Assembly: GCF_024323335.1 (NCBI RefSeq)
Contig: NC_066580.1
Location: 254,982,977-255,046,976 of the forward strand
Length of the DNA: 64,000 nt
Reading direction: 5' to 3'
DNA from: Lathyrus oleraceus
Taxonomy: Eukaryota; Streptophyta; Magnoliopsida; Fabales; Fabaceae
Positions 17,301 through 27,529 of the stretch are shown piece after piece. Below the pieces are notes generated by a model, which was given only the letters and a program-made list of their open reading frames with translations, was not told the origin of the DNA and searched no databases. Numbering within the stretch: position 1 is the first letter of the stretch; every line of letters begins with the position of its first letter. The translations under genes were made by a program, and so were the position numbers.

Positions 17301-19371
17301 TGAAGTGAATGCATGTGTTAATGCTATGGTTTGGCTTGAATATTTGTGTCTGTTTTTCTTGATTTTCATTGACATAGTTCCTTTTGTCCAATTGAGCTAA
17401 AAATTGACATGCTATACCTTGAATATGTCCTGTTTAGGTGTGAATTATTTGAGGATTTTTGGGATTGTTTTGATATGGATTTGGTTGAAGTCATTCTGTT
17501 TGGATGTTTGGTGTTATGTTTGACCTAGTTTGGATTGTTTTGGTCATGAAATGAATATGGTAAATGATATAAGCATGGGACCAATTGCATTTGCTTTTGT
17601 TTGGCATTAATTTGATTTTGGTTGAGAATTGCTTGCTGTTTAGATTTTTTTCTCACTTTTGGACCCTAGGCTTGGCCTAGTGGTCTTGTCTCTCACATTT
17701 GCTTGATTTTTCAGGATGAAAAGCACCATGATTAAGGAGATTGAACCAAGTGGATTAAATTGACATTGTTTGATGTTGAGAACTAACATGAATTTGTTTT
17801 GTAGGTTGTGAAGCTTGAGCTTGAGCTTATAGCTTGCCTTTGTGTTGCTTGATTGTACAGATTAACTGATTAGCATTTGCTGTTTATGATTGTCTGTTTG
17901 AGTACAGATGATACTTGATTGTTTTCAGGTACATTTAGTTGCTTAAAGTTCTTTAAGAACTTGCTTGCTGCTGCTTGGTTTTTAAACCACTTGATGTAGG
18001 ACTTCTATTCTTCATGTAGTCTGGAAGACCCGGCCTGTTACTTGGTCGGGCAACTGTCTGAAGTCCTCCTTAAGAGGCGATGCTTGTGGTTGTTTACATT
18101 TGTGCCAAGCAGGTGAAAGACCTCTATGAGGCAATTGGTGGAAGCCAAGGGATATGCAATCTATCCCCCACTATTCTGTGAGTCGTCCCTCTGCTCACAC
18201 GGCTGTGTGTTGATGCATTGGGACACAAACCCAAGATCTCGTGCTGTTGCACAATCGAGTCAGAGTCTTTGAGCGTAGAAGGGTCCCTCCATTCTGGACC
18301 CACGCTCCCTTGTCTGAAGCTCTCCCTGGACAGGGATAAGAGCTGTGAGGTCTCATCCTCACTTCACCTTTTCATCTGCTTCACCTTAGCCTCGTAATGG
18401 CAAGGTTAAGAGCAAATAATACCCCTGTACATACGACTTGCTTCGGCAGTCAAACCCATTGTGTGAGCCCACTTGATTGGTTATAGTGTGTGCTTTGTGA
18501 ATATCTGTTTGACATGTTGGTTTGAGATGCTTGTTCTCATTTGATGTATGCTTGTATGCTTGTATGTTTGCTTTCTTCCTGGATAGGATTAGCTTGCAGT
18601 TGTGCAAGTAGGTAGAAACCTGAACGTAGGGTAATGATGCATGACAACACTAGGCTCGAGTACAGCTCCCTGGTAGTGTGTCTTCCCTCGGTTTCTGGCT
18701 AGTTTTTCTTTCCCTTTCAGGGGAACTACATCGCCCTGATCCTCGTTCCAGACGAGGTATGTAGGCAGGAGACCGTGCGAGGTCTCTCCGGGCACTTTTT
18801 TTTCTTTTTGTGTGTGTTTGCTTGTTATCTTCTGGTGTATGTTTGGGTTCGGATGCTGACGTAAGCCCAGTGATTGGCTGTCGGGCTCCACGTTTGCCCT
18901 TTTGAGTGTGTTTTGGTTCGGATGCTGACGTAATTCCATCCAGTGGTTGTCGGGCTCCATGTTTGCCACCCTTGTGTGTTTGTGTGTTTTGTGTTGTTTG
19001 GCGTGCGTAAGCCGAACTACAGTGGCTCTGATTCTCGTTCCAGACGAGATATGTAGGCATAGGACGCGATGTCCTATCGAGCTCCCTTCTCTTAACCCCA
19101 CCTGTGTTCCCCGTGTGTGTGTGTGATGTTTTAGCAACCTATTCTTTATTCTAGGACGTGGATCCCGTCGAGTACGACCGACGTGAGGGGTGCTAATACC
19201 TTCCCCTTGCGTAACCGACTCCCTTACCCTTTCTCTTTGGTCGCGAGACCATGTTCTTTCCAGGTTTCTCTGAGGGTTTCCTTTCCCTATTTTGGGATAA
19301 ATAACGCGCAGTGGCGGCTCTGTGTGTGTTTTGTGTTTAGCTCGCCGGTTGATTTTTCGCAGGATGCGACA
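14381..19371 (+). repeat. Complete 3' LTR of Ogre-type element A (4991 bp)
   Basis: Starts TGTAACATCTCAAAATTTGCC after the PPT and ends ...gatgcgaca, the same end as the 5' LTR. A TATA-like tatatat at 15788-15794 places U3 at about 1.4 kb. U3 carries the module aacatgaaagttgtagatc / ctttccaaaaagtcca at 15141-15190, which also occurs in other LTR families here. The downstream part carries the two double-hairpin copies at 18719-18788 and 19009-19083. The LTR is AT-rich with no supported gene; a 265-codon antisense open frame (18589-19386) is judged spurious. Confidence 0.95.
15788..15794 (+). promoter_or_regulatory. Putative TATA box in the 3' LTR of A
   Basis: tatatat about 1.4 kb into the LTR, followed by CA/TC-rich leader-like sequence (gattctcacaattcccaaaatc). 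It is the only TATA-like site I noticed in front of such a leader; the transcription start is not proven. Confidence 0.45.
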
Positions 19372-21300
19372 GATATCACATTTCAAATTAAATCCAAACT
19401 CATTGAAACAACAACATTCAAATCCATATCAAATGTTAAAACAAATCAAAACAACATTACATTGTCACAAAAGGCCAATCCCAAGCTTAATCATCATTAT
19501 CAATTAAGTTGAAATCCAATTACTCACAACATTATCACACAACTTCCAATTATGATCCAAATAAGAAATTGAATTCCTAAATCAACTAATACAAGCTTGT
19601 AAACTAATGAAACAGTACCAGAAACGAGGAAGCTTACTGAAGCGTCGCCGGAACTTGCACTTGACCGAAGCTGTGGCCGGAACAAGCAATCGGAGAGGCG
19701 GAGGATCACCGGACAGCAGCGCTGGTCACGAGGAGAGAGATCAGTTAGGATTTCGGTAATTTTCCGGAAAAATGATTCGAATGTTCTTCGCTTTCTTGAG
19801 AATTTGTATGAAGTTGTTGTGAAAACTCAAGAAGAAAATGCAATTTGATTCTATAGAGAACGGAGAGCAAAAGAGAGAAGTGTTTGTGAAGAGAGAGAAT
19901 TGAGAGTCCCCCAAAAAATGAGAGAAAATTGAGGAAAACTGAATATATAGTAGTCCCAAAATTTGAATTTGAAATTTCCTCCAAAATGCCGCTTAAACTC
20001 CAATCTCGAGGAAACGCGTTTCGGTGCGAAATAAGGTCTCGGGCTTCAAAGCAAAGTCGAAGATGAGTAAATTTTTGAACCGTTGCCACGAGAAAGGGAT
20101 CAATCGGATAAACAATAAAAAAAGTTGTGTGCGTTCAAATGACGAGAATCGACTGGTCATCTGAGGCGGAAAATTCAAACGCATGATTTTCGTGCGCAAC
20201 TTCCAAAGAATGCGACGAAACTCGATCTTCTGAATAACGTTTGAAGTTGGGGTCAAAGGGGCAACTTGTAGACAACAAAATATATGAAGAAATGTCACGA
20301 GAACCGTCCCGATACGGTTAAAAACGAAGAAGATATGAATTTTTGAATCTTGCAGAACAGTGGAAAAAACCCCGATTCACAGTCGACCTCCAACGCTTTT
20401 GCAATATTCTGGAATTTATTGTGCAGAATTGGCTTCCGGCTTCAACATAACAAATGTCAGGGACCTTGAGGCAGATTTTGTGTCCGAAATGCATCCGGTT
20501 TTGACATACGGTTCAGAAGTTATGAACTTTTTATCGCACAGGACACAGTAGTTCAACACAGTTTTTCACTGTATAAATTCAGGTACTTGGCATATTTGGA
20601 GACCTTCCTCACAAAGTTAGACTTCATCCTAATAGATGAAATTAAGATAATAACCAGATGGACAACATTACTAAGGAACCGTATCAATACGTTGATCGGG
20701 TGAGAACTTACGAGTTTTTGAACAACCGGGAGACGATAAGCAGAAAACTCTGAAACTTCTGTTGAAAATTAATTCCCTCTATCTTCCTCAAGGAATTGGC
20801 CTTCAGTCTCAACATAAGAAATGTAGAATAAGTTGATACGGAATATACCGAGAAAGATCCATTGCGGAACAGTCTTCCGAGCAAAAGTTATGAATTTCGT
20901 ACTTGCAACAAAACATTGTTTTCTGCTTAAAACGCGTCGAATCGGCTGAAACGCCCGGATACTCTTTCCAACTCTGACGAAAATAATCACATGACATCTA
21001 GAAATAATAAGAATGGGATCGAGCCCCTGATAAAATGATCTGGCACCCCTATGGATCCCGCTTTGACTCAAAATCTGAATTCCTGCTTCATACGGCGAAA
21101 TCAAATTTCGTTTTCTGACAAGTCTTTTAACAAAGAAAACCATGGCGCATGTAGAATAAGACGAGGACACTGAATCCTTTTGGAATGAATTATCAGGGAC
21201 CCTGATCCTGTATGAATGCTGATTATATGTGAATGTTATGCAAATGAGGCGATGCACAAGTCAAAAGTATTAAAAAGCAGAGTGCGAATTTTGGGGTACA
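19372..21300 (-). repeat. LTR fragment of a Tat-like retrotransposon
   Basis: On the minus strand it starts at 21300 with TGTACCCCAAAATTCGCACTC, close to the start of the Ogre LTR. It runs down to 19372, where element A is inserted. A TATA-like ctatatattc lies at 19941-19950 (minus sense), followed by a CT-rich leader. Internal segments near 20420-20540 and 20795-20910 are diverged copies of each other (ttggcttccgg/ttggccttcag, then agttatgaa). No coding capacity is recognised. The missing part should lie left of the window. Confidence 0.7.
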
Positions 21301-21464
21301 ACACATATGATTGAAGCAATCTCGGAAATGATAGTCCTCTGAGGAGGAGGAGTTACAGGAGGTGGAGACTGTTGGTTCCGAGTAGCTATCACACACTCCA
21401 TCAATGTTGTGAGTCTGGAAATTTCATCCTTCAACTATCTGTTCTCTTGTTCAAGGTGCTCCAT
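21301..21464 (-). pseudogene. Gag N-terminal remnant of an Ogre-type element
   Basis: The minus-strand frame starts at ATG 21464 and reads MEHLEQENR, stop, LKDEISRLT, the same start as the gag genes of element B and of the fragment at 33520. It has an in-frame TAG after ten codons. It is cut at 21300 by the LTR fragment described above. Confidence 0.8.
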
Positions 21465-21781
21465 TCTCTTCAGTCGATTAGCTGGGGTGTTATAGTGATG
21501 AGTCAACTTGGTTGATACACAGAAGAAGAACTGATAAGACACCTGAGGGAAGAAACCTATTATGAAAATGATGCATGAAATGAAATGTTTTTTATTTTTT
21601 GTAATTTCAAGGAGCATATGAAGTCTTACTTGCAAATATTTTCAATTAGTAATAACAATAATCAATAATAGCAATTCAATTGACCATAAAATCTCTTTTT
21701 ATTCATAAAATTTGGAAGGATTGCACTGAGTACAATTTTAGAAACCAAAATATAAATACAAGATAAAAGGAAAACATCATC
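21465..21781 (-). other. ORF1-gag spacer of the minus-strand Ogre remnant
   Basis: Non-coding AT-rich spacer. It matches the spacer at 33201-33519 in inverted orientation, including the block with ttggttgatacacagaagaag and the attgaccataaaat segment. Confidence 0.65.
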
Positions 21782-22467
21782 CTAACAATCCCTAGCAAGT
21801 GCATCAGATGATATGACTATGGGAGCATACTTCTTTCGGATGCGTCGAGTCTCTGACTCAAAGGATGTCTTCATCTGAGCCTTCTCAAGGACAAGCTGAT
21901 CAACAATCTTTTTCCAAGCACCGAAAGTCTGAGGCATACTAGAGGAAAATAAATCCTTTGGTTCTCTCTGTCTCTTCACTGCACGATCCTCAAGAATCTC
22001 AATAAGTGCATCTTTGCCTTTGGACTAAAGTTGCAACTCCTCATGCTTTCGGCTCAAAGCATGTAACCTTTCTTCCCACAAGTCTCTCTCTTGCTTCCTC
22101 TCGGCATGTGCATCTTCCAACTCCTTTATATCTTGGTTAGGGAAAGTTAATGGCTTAATCATAACCACCAACATAGGTCTCTCACAAGCGTACGACATCT
22201 TGAGCTCCAAAGCTCTATTCTTCACCCAAATAGTGTAAGCTTCCAAAGCTACACAGTTGGATGGACCAAGCTCGGATCTTCCTTTCCTATGCACATTGTT
22301 CCAAGCATGCACCATTCTACTCTTCAAAAGTTGGGGATCTTGAACCTCTGGATAAAATAGACCTTTTAACTGAACGTTATTAGACTTATCTCTCAAGGGG
22401 AACCCAAGTTGACGATGGTCCAATGCTGGGTTGTAGTTGATTCCTCCTTGCATACCAATGAGAGTGA
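21782..22467 (-). pseudogene. Ogre ORF1 C-terminal half, broken
   Basis: Minus-strand frame homologous to residues ~290 onward of the ORF1 of element A and closer to that of element B (GGINYNPALDHRQLGFPL, then WVKNRALELKMSYACERP). The coiled-coil tail continues to stop codon 21782. There is one in-frame stop at 22025-22027. The N-terminal half is missing because an Athila LTR is inserted at 22468. Confidence 0.85.
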
Positions 22468-23251
22468 TGCGGTGCTTTTCGCAAGTATACGAACGCGTCA
22501 GAGTAATATAAAAGATTGTCGAATCCACAGAGACCAAGTGTCAATCTATCGTTATCTGTCGTTATGGTGTTTATCAAAGGCAATCGAAATAGGTGTTTTT
22601 AGAGTGTGCAATGAAAAGTAAAGTGTTGAATAAAGATTAATTAATAAAGACAGGGTCGAATGTAATTCACGTAATCAATTAATAATCCAAGTACTTGCTA
22701 ATAGAGCTACTTATGGGTAATGTTTTCTACTTTGAAAAGAACTAATTTAACAGGAACTGTCGTTTTCGCGTATTCAGAACCGAGTTGTACTCCCTAATCA
22801 AACCCTCTTATTGTCACTTATAAAAAGGCGCGCATTGCGTTAGAGTAGTAAACCTATTTTTAAGAAATATAGTATCTTGACTAAGTTGAAAAGTATTATA
22901 ACCTGGACTTCTTAACCAAAAGAGGTTCTCACGAACCAGACTCTAAACTTATAAACGCGTCCGAAAATAGTTTTAAAATCTCTTTTCTCCTTAATGTTAA
23001 AATCTCCTAATGAACTAAACAAAGCGCTTTCGCTGTTTTTGAAATAGTTAAAAACAATTAAGTTTAGATAGACGTTGGACGGCTTTCGATCTTACCCAAC
23101 GGAATTGAAGTGCGAGAAAACTTAAGTTGAAAGTTAAAATAGCCCTTAAGTGCTTCTACGAAGAATTGTACGGATTATCGGCTCAATTACGATCCTTACA
23201 TTCTAACCTTATAAATTTAGTTAGACCTGGTAAAGTAAAAGTGCATTAAAA

Positions 23252-23636
23252 TAAATAAAAGTAGTGCGAGTGTGGAAAGTAAATAAAAGTAGTGCGAGTG
23301 CGGAAAGTAAATAATTTAAAGCGAGTGCGAGGAAATAAATAAAAGTAAAGCGAGTGCGAGGAAATAAATAAAAGTAAAGCGAGTGCGAGGAAATAAATAA
23401 AAGTAAAGCGAGTGCGAGGAAATAAATAATTTAAAGCGAGTGCGAGAAATAAATAAAAGTAAAGCGAGTGCGAGAAATAAATAAAAGTAAAGCGAGTGCG
23501 AGAAATAAATAAAGTAATGCGAGTGCGAGAAATAAATAAAAGTAAAGCGAGTGCGAGAAATAAATAAAGTAAAGCGAGTGCGGGAAAATAAATAAGATAA
23601 AGCGAGTGCGGGAAATAAATAAGACAAAGACAAGTA
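23252..23636. repeat. Minisatellite, 13 copies of a ~28-bp unit
   Basis: The consensus aaataaataaaagtaaagcg plus agtgcgag repeats 13 times with small length changes (27-31 bp). The gcgagtgcg core is nearly invariant and the A/T spacer varies (aagtaaa, aatttaaa, aagataaa). It lies inside the Athila LTR, in the part transcribed into R/U5. Three overlapping minus-strand ORFs of about 105-135 codons result from the absence of stops in the unit and are not genes. Confidence 0.9.
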
Positions 23637-23892
23637 ATAAAATCCTGCTCCAATCGGAGGGTTGAATAAATTTCAAAGCGGAAATAAAAATGGCGGCATG
23701 ATTAACTTCCTTCCAAAGTGCTCCAAACTCGATTGCAGACTCTATCACATACTCAATCACACAATTGTGGTAACACACCAATGCGAAGCGATTACCACTT
23801 TAAAATACTGAATATATGCCTAAGTGAAACAAAGTTTCTCTGAGTTTGCCTCTGCTATAAGTTTGGATGATTGTAAAAGTGATTTCGAGTTT

Positions 23893-23901
23893 CTATTTAT
23901 A
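23893..23901 (-). promoter_or_regulatory. TATA box of the Athila LTR
   Basis: ctatttata on the plus strand, TATAAATAG in the sense of the element, about 380 bp after the LTR start. This is a good match to the plant TATA consensus. Confidence 0.65.
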
Positions 23902-24282
23902 AGCAAGTAAAAAGATGGAAATGACAAGGATGCCCTTTAACTTTAAAATGGGAGGGAAAAACTTTCCTCTTGTGGCGCCCGCCACAACCACAAAATGAGG
24001 CACCTTAGTGGAAGTAGTGGGGAACGTGGAAGTTGAGGGAAGTTGAGCTTGGACACGTCATGGCAGGGTCTATGGCGCCAGCCATGGGGTAGGCCACAAG
24101 TACAAAATGCTGAATTTTAGGGTTTTTGGCTCTTTTTCGCTCCTTTTCTCGATCGGGGCTCCGATTAAAGTAAAAACCTGAAAACAAAGAAAAACATGGC
24201 AATAACACAACAAAATGATAATAAAACAACTAGAATGCATGTGAAATTAGAGTCGAAAATACGGTAAATTTTAGTGTTATCA

Positions 24283-24300
24283 AACTCTCCCACACTTAAA
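24283..24300 (-). promoter_or_regulatory. Polypurine tract of the Athila-type element
   Basis: In minus sense TTTAAGTGTGGGAGAGTT lies immediately before the LTR start TGATAACAC. It is purine-rich and in the expected place. A near copy, TTTAAGTGTGGGAGG, occurs at 25365-25351. Confidence 0.8.
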
Positions 24301-25420
24301 CCTTTGCTTGTCCTCAAGCAAAACATTAAAAATTTCATAAAATAAAAACTGGTGGAAACGAGCGCTTCAGGTAAAAATTCTAAGTTCAAGTCGGGATGCA
24401 GTGATAGGTACTAACTGAGTGAACTAAGGGTATCATGATGACACTAATCCGCATCTACGGACATAAACTTCATTCCTATATTAACCAACCCATATTATCC
24501 CACAATACCTAGGCCTGCCTCTTCATCTCTTTTTGTGTCCTTTTCATTCAGGCGCAATCACATTAAGCCCGTTATCCGTACATGCTTCATAGTAGAGTGG
24601 CCTGTTAGTGATTATGATCTGAGCATGGGATTTCTGGCACATAATTATGTGTAAACCCTTTTATTGGACCCAACTGTAGTTGTGGGGGATCAGATCGTAA
24701 TCCGCCCTACCGAGTTCAGTGCCAGATACCTCTGAACCAACTAGCAGTGGGTAAGTTTTTCTTTTTCTTTTTCTTTTTTGTAGCATTTTTTTACAATTAT
24801 TTGGTTTAAATGACTTTGTGTGGGTCACCTATACCGGAGTTGCCTTTTTTCTTTATTTTATTTTTTTGTTTTTCTGGATCATTCACTTATTTGCATCGGT
24901 CCCCTACGTAGAGGATGTGTAGGCCGGAGATGACTGCTGAGATAAACTACTGAGGACTTATACGGAAAATGATGATTAAGGCCATGGTATATGGGGTTTC
25001 GGGAGTGGTTTCTATATTTACGAAGTCTATGGTGCTAAAATAATACTGATGTTTTGCAAAGTTCTCCCAAGTTACCGCATCCTTACTCAAAACATGTCTT
25101 TAAAACCTGAAAACTATCGGAATAACACTATTTTCTTTTGCAAAAAAATTTCGGTGGGGCTAAAGGTATGGGGAGGTAGGATTGTACTAAAGATCTACTA
25201 TATTTGGTGACTCGTCAGACTCATGCATTATACTAAAAAGCAAAATAAACAACTAAAAGGAAATAACAATAAATAAACTATCTAAAAACAGCAAAGAAAA
25301 AATGATAAAGGAAAAACGAGAAAAACAATAAAGAAAAGACGATAGAGTCTCCTCCCACACTTAAATCGAACCTTGTCCCCAATGTTTCAAAATAAGATAA
25401 GGAAAGAGTTACCTGACAAC
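24301..25420 (-). other. 3' UTR between ORF2 and PPT of the Athila-type element
   Basis: 1.1 kb without coding capacity. It contains a polypyrimidine stretch (24750-24790 on the plus strand) and, next to ORF2, a second PPT-like sequence at 25351-25365 followed by a fragment resembling the region before the real PPT (gacaaggttcg versus gacaagcaaagg). Confidence 0.6.
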
Positions 25421-26878
25421 CTATTGCTGACCACTAGTCCCCTCGCCATCCTGAGGTGGACGACGGGATCGGGTACGACGACGGTCTCTCTGAACCATCC
25501 TCGCCTGCAGGGCATCCTGAGCGGTCCTCACCTCTCGAAGGTTACCCATAATGGGACCTTGAGTGGCTTCAATGAGTGCCATGTGTCTCTGGTGGTAGTG
25601 TTGCTGACGGGCTTGTGAATCTGTGATCGTTTGCAGGGACTGTAGAACAGTGTCGTAGGACCTGTCTGTCCTCCGCTGTGACTCTTGCATGAAGTGCATG
25701 TTATCCGCCATTTGTTGCTGGATGGTAGAAAGTAGGTCGTCATGCCTTTTCTCTCTAGCCATGTGGTCACACCATATCTCCTCTGTAATATAGAAGCTAG
25801 GAGTGGTACCTGCAGAAGAAGAAGATGGTGCGGTGTATGGTGGTGAATGATGATGGGGGGACACATGGGGTACGGGAGATCTCTCTCGCCGGTCATATTC
25901 ATCATCAGTGTCATGTCCCGCCTCATCAGGAATGTTAGGAGGAAAAGGACCTAAAACAGGTGGAGCATCTAAAGCATAGGTCCAATTCCTTTCATCTCGT
26001 ACATCTGTACGTGTAGTGCACGGTAAAACAACATATGGGATGGCTACACCATGAACCATAAGCATATAGCCTCCTTCTCTCCTCGAGCGGCACAATTTCA
26101 TGTCTCTTAGAAATTTTAGGTTAATTGTGCGAGGAGGTAAGGGTTCTAGGGTAGCCACCTCATCGTTCAGGTTAAGCGCCCGAGCAATAGATGTAATCAA
26201 TCCACCAAAAGAAATCGGTCCCGCTTTATTCAAAGTTAAAGTCATATGAGCAAGCATGAACGGGACCGAATTAATACGTCTATTTGTGAGGCTTCCTTGT
26301 AAAAATAGAAGCTCTCTAGCATTAACCTTATTTGGATTCTCCCGGCCAAAAATAGTGCATGCCAACAGATATCTAAAAACTCTGATGGCCGCGTTATGGA
26401 TAGTTGAGGCAAGAACTCCTTCAAAAGAGTTTATGGAAGTGTTTGATAGACACTCCTAGAAGGAAAATACCTCAACAGACCATTCGGAATCCAAAGGGGC
26501 CTCACAAATAGCACCGTCCCCATGAGGGATTCCTAACAAGCTGGCTAGTTTGTCGGTACTGAATTCGTATTCAACAACAAACATTCTAAATTTGACAGTA
26601 CCAACTGTGCTAGCAGTGTTAGGGTTAACAATATAAATTAAGGAACTCAAAAATTCAATTGTCAACCGCTCATAGGTAGGTTCTTTATTGGAAAAGAAAT
26701 TATGCAAACCTATATTATCTAATGAATGAAATATGCTATGATAGATACCTAAACTGTAGAGACAATTTTCGTCAACATACCTTGTCGGGAGGATTTCCCG
26801 ATTTTGCAACCGTTCAATAATTTTTCTTTGTCTATTCCCCGGTTTCCCTCCTCGAAGTATGAATCCGTTAAACTCCAT
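25421..26878 (-). pseudogene. Athila ORF2, copy b (post-integrase protein), broken
   Basis: Minus frame from ATG 26878 (MEFNGFILRGGKPGN) to the stop at 25421, about 485 codons, with one in-frame stop at 26456-26458; the frame is open further upstream to 27082. It contains LPTRYVDENCLYSLGI, the LTIEFLSSL block and RMFVVEYEFS, characteristic of the ATHILA ORF-1 family, then a Ser/Pro-rich stretch and a basic C-terminus (RRRTRSRRPP). In some Athila elements this position is called env-like; I see no signal peptide or clear membrane anchor here. It is paralogous to copy a but strongly diverged. Confidence 0.8.
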
Positions 26879-27082
26879 GTGAAAGCTCTTGAGAAGTGAT
26901 GAAGAAGATGAAGTGGTTTTTGAAAAGGTTGGATTTTTACGAAATCCGACGGATGAAAATGAAAATGGAATTCGGAAAGATGATTTGTACGGTGTGGTGG
27001 TTAGAAAAGTATGAGTTTTTTGTGGGTTCAAGGATGTTTTTCCAAGGTGAAAAAAATGGGTTTGGAAGGTTGTAAGTTGCAA

Positions 27083-27529
27083 ATATGGTGAAGAAAGGGG
27101 TTCTGCCCCGACCTTTTACAGACGCTGTGGCGGGCGCCACTGGGTCTATAGCGGGCGCCACAAGGCAAAATCTGGCTGGGCCAGATTTTGGTCCTTTGGC
27201 TTGGGCTTCTCTTGTCTTTTGGCTTTGAGGGGTCCGGATAGCATTTGTTTTGTGATTTTCCTAGCATCATTGACTTGCATAATTTTATAAAGGTAAAAAC
27301 AAAAAATAAAAATGAAACAAAAATTAAATATTAGACTAATAAATAAATAAATAACTGAAAAATAAAAAATGCAAATAAGACGAAAAATAAGACATATATA
27401 GATAAAAGTAGAAATATCAGTGTATAGATGTAGTTTATATAATATTCCAAATGCGATAATATAAGATGAGTTATGTAAATACGAGAAAAATAAAATAAAA
27501 GAAAGATGAAATAAGATGGAATGGTGAGA
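27083..27529 (-). other. Spacer between the two Athila ORF2 copies
   Basis: AT-rich DNA, apart from a GC-rich piece at 27125-27165 with two ggcgggcgccac motifs. These resemble the ggcgcc motifs in the LTR (23975-24080), including the neighbouring tatagaccc / catagaccc blocks. It may be a leftover of an LTR, which bears on how the two ORF2 copies came to lie in tandem. Confidence 0.5.

Larger units (their letters stand above)
1..19371 (+). mobile_element. Ogre-type (Ty3/gypsy, Tat lineage) LTR retrotransposon A
   Basis: A giant LTR retrotransposon whose 5' LTR is cut by the window edge. Visible order: 5' LTR end, tRNA-Arg-type PBS, leader, ORF1, gag-pro, predicted intron, pol (RT, degenerate RNase H, archaeal-type RNase H, integrase), about 3.3 kb of repeat-rich 3' non-coding DNA, PPT and a complete 4991-bp 3' LTR. 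The extra ORF1, the PR/RT intron, the second RNase H and the LTR size are hallmarks of Ogre elements of legumes. If the 5' LTR equals the 3' LTR in length, the element is about 23.6 kb. The 743 bp shared by the two LTRs align without gaps and differ at four positions by eye, so the insertion is recent. All coding frames are open. The right flank begins gatat (19372-19376), the candidate TSD; its partner lies outside the window. Confidence 0.95.
22468..24282 (-). repeat. 3' LTR of the Athila-type element (1815 bp)
   Basis: In minus sense it starts TGATAACACTAAAATTTACC at 24282 and ends ...GCACCGCA at 22468, giving TG...CA ends next to a PPT. A TATA box TATAAATAG lies at 23901-23893. It contains GC-rich palindromic motifs around 23975-24080 (ggcgcc cores) and a 13-copy minisatellite at 23252-23636. 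Confidence 0.88.

Noticed and set aside
18589..19386. 265-codon antisense open frame in the 3' LTR of A (a part also at 22-432)
   Set aside because: Antisense, low-complexity Thr/His/Arg-rich translation, no domain; its presence in both LTRs only reflects LTR identity.
23252..23636. CRISPR-like regular repeat
   Set aside because: Directly adjoining, degenerate units without unique spacers, in a plant LTR with no cas genes.
23246..23781. Minus-strand frames rich in FYLF/LALAL/ISRTRF
   Set aside because: Translations of the minisatellite; the unit simply lacks stops in those frames.
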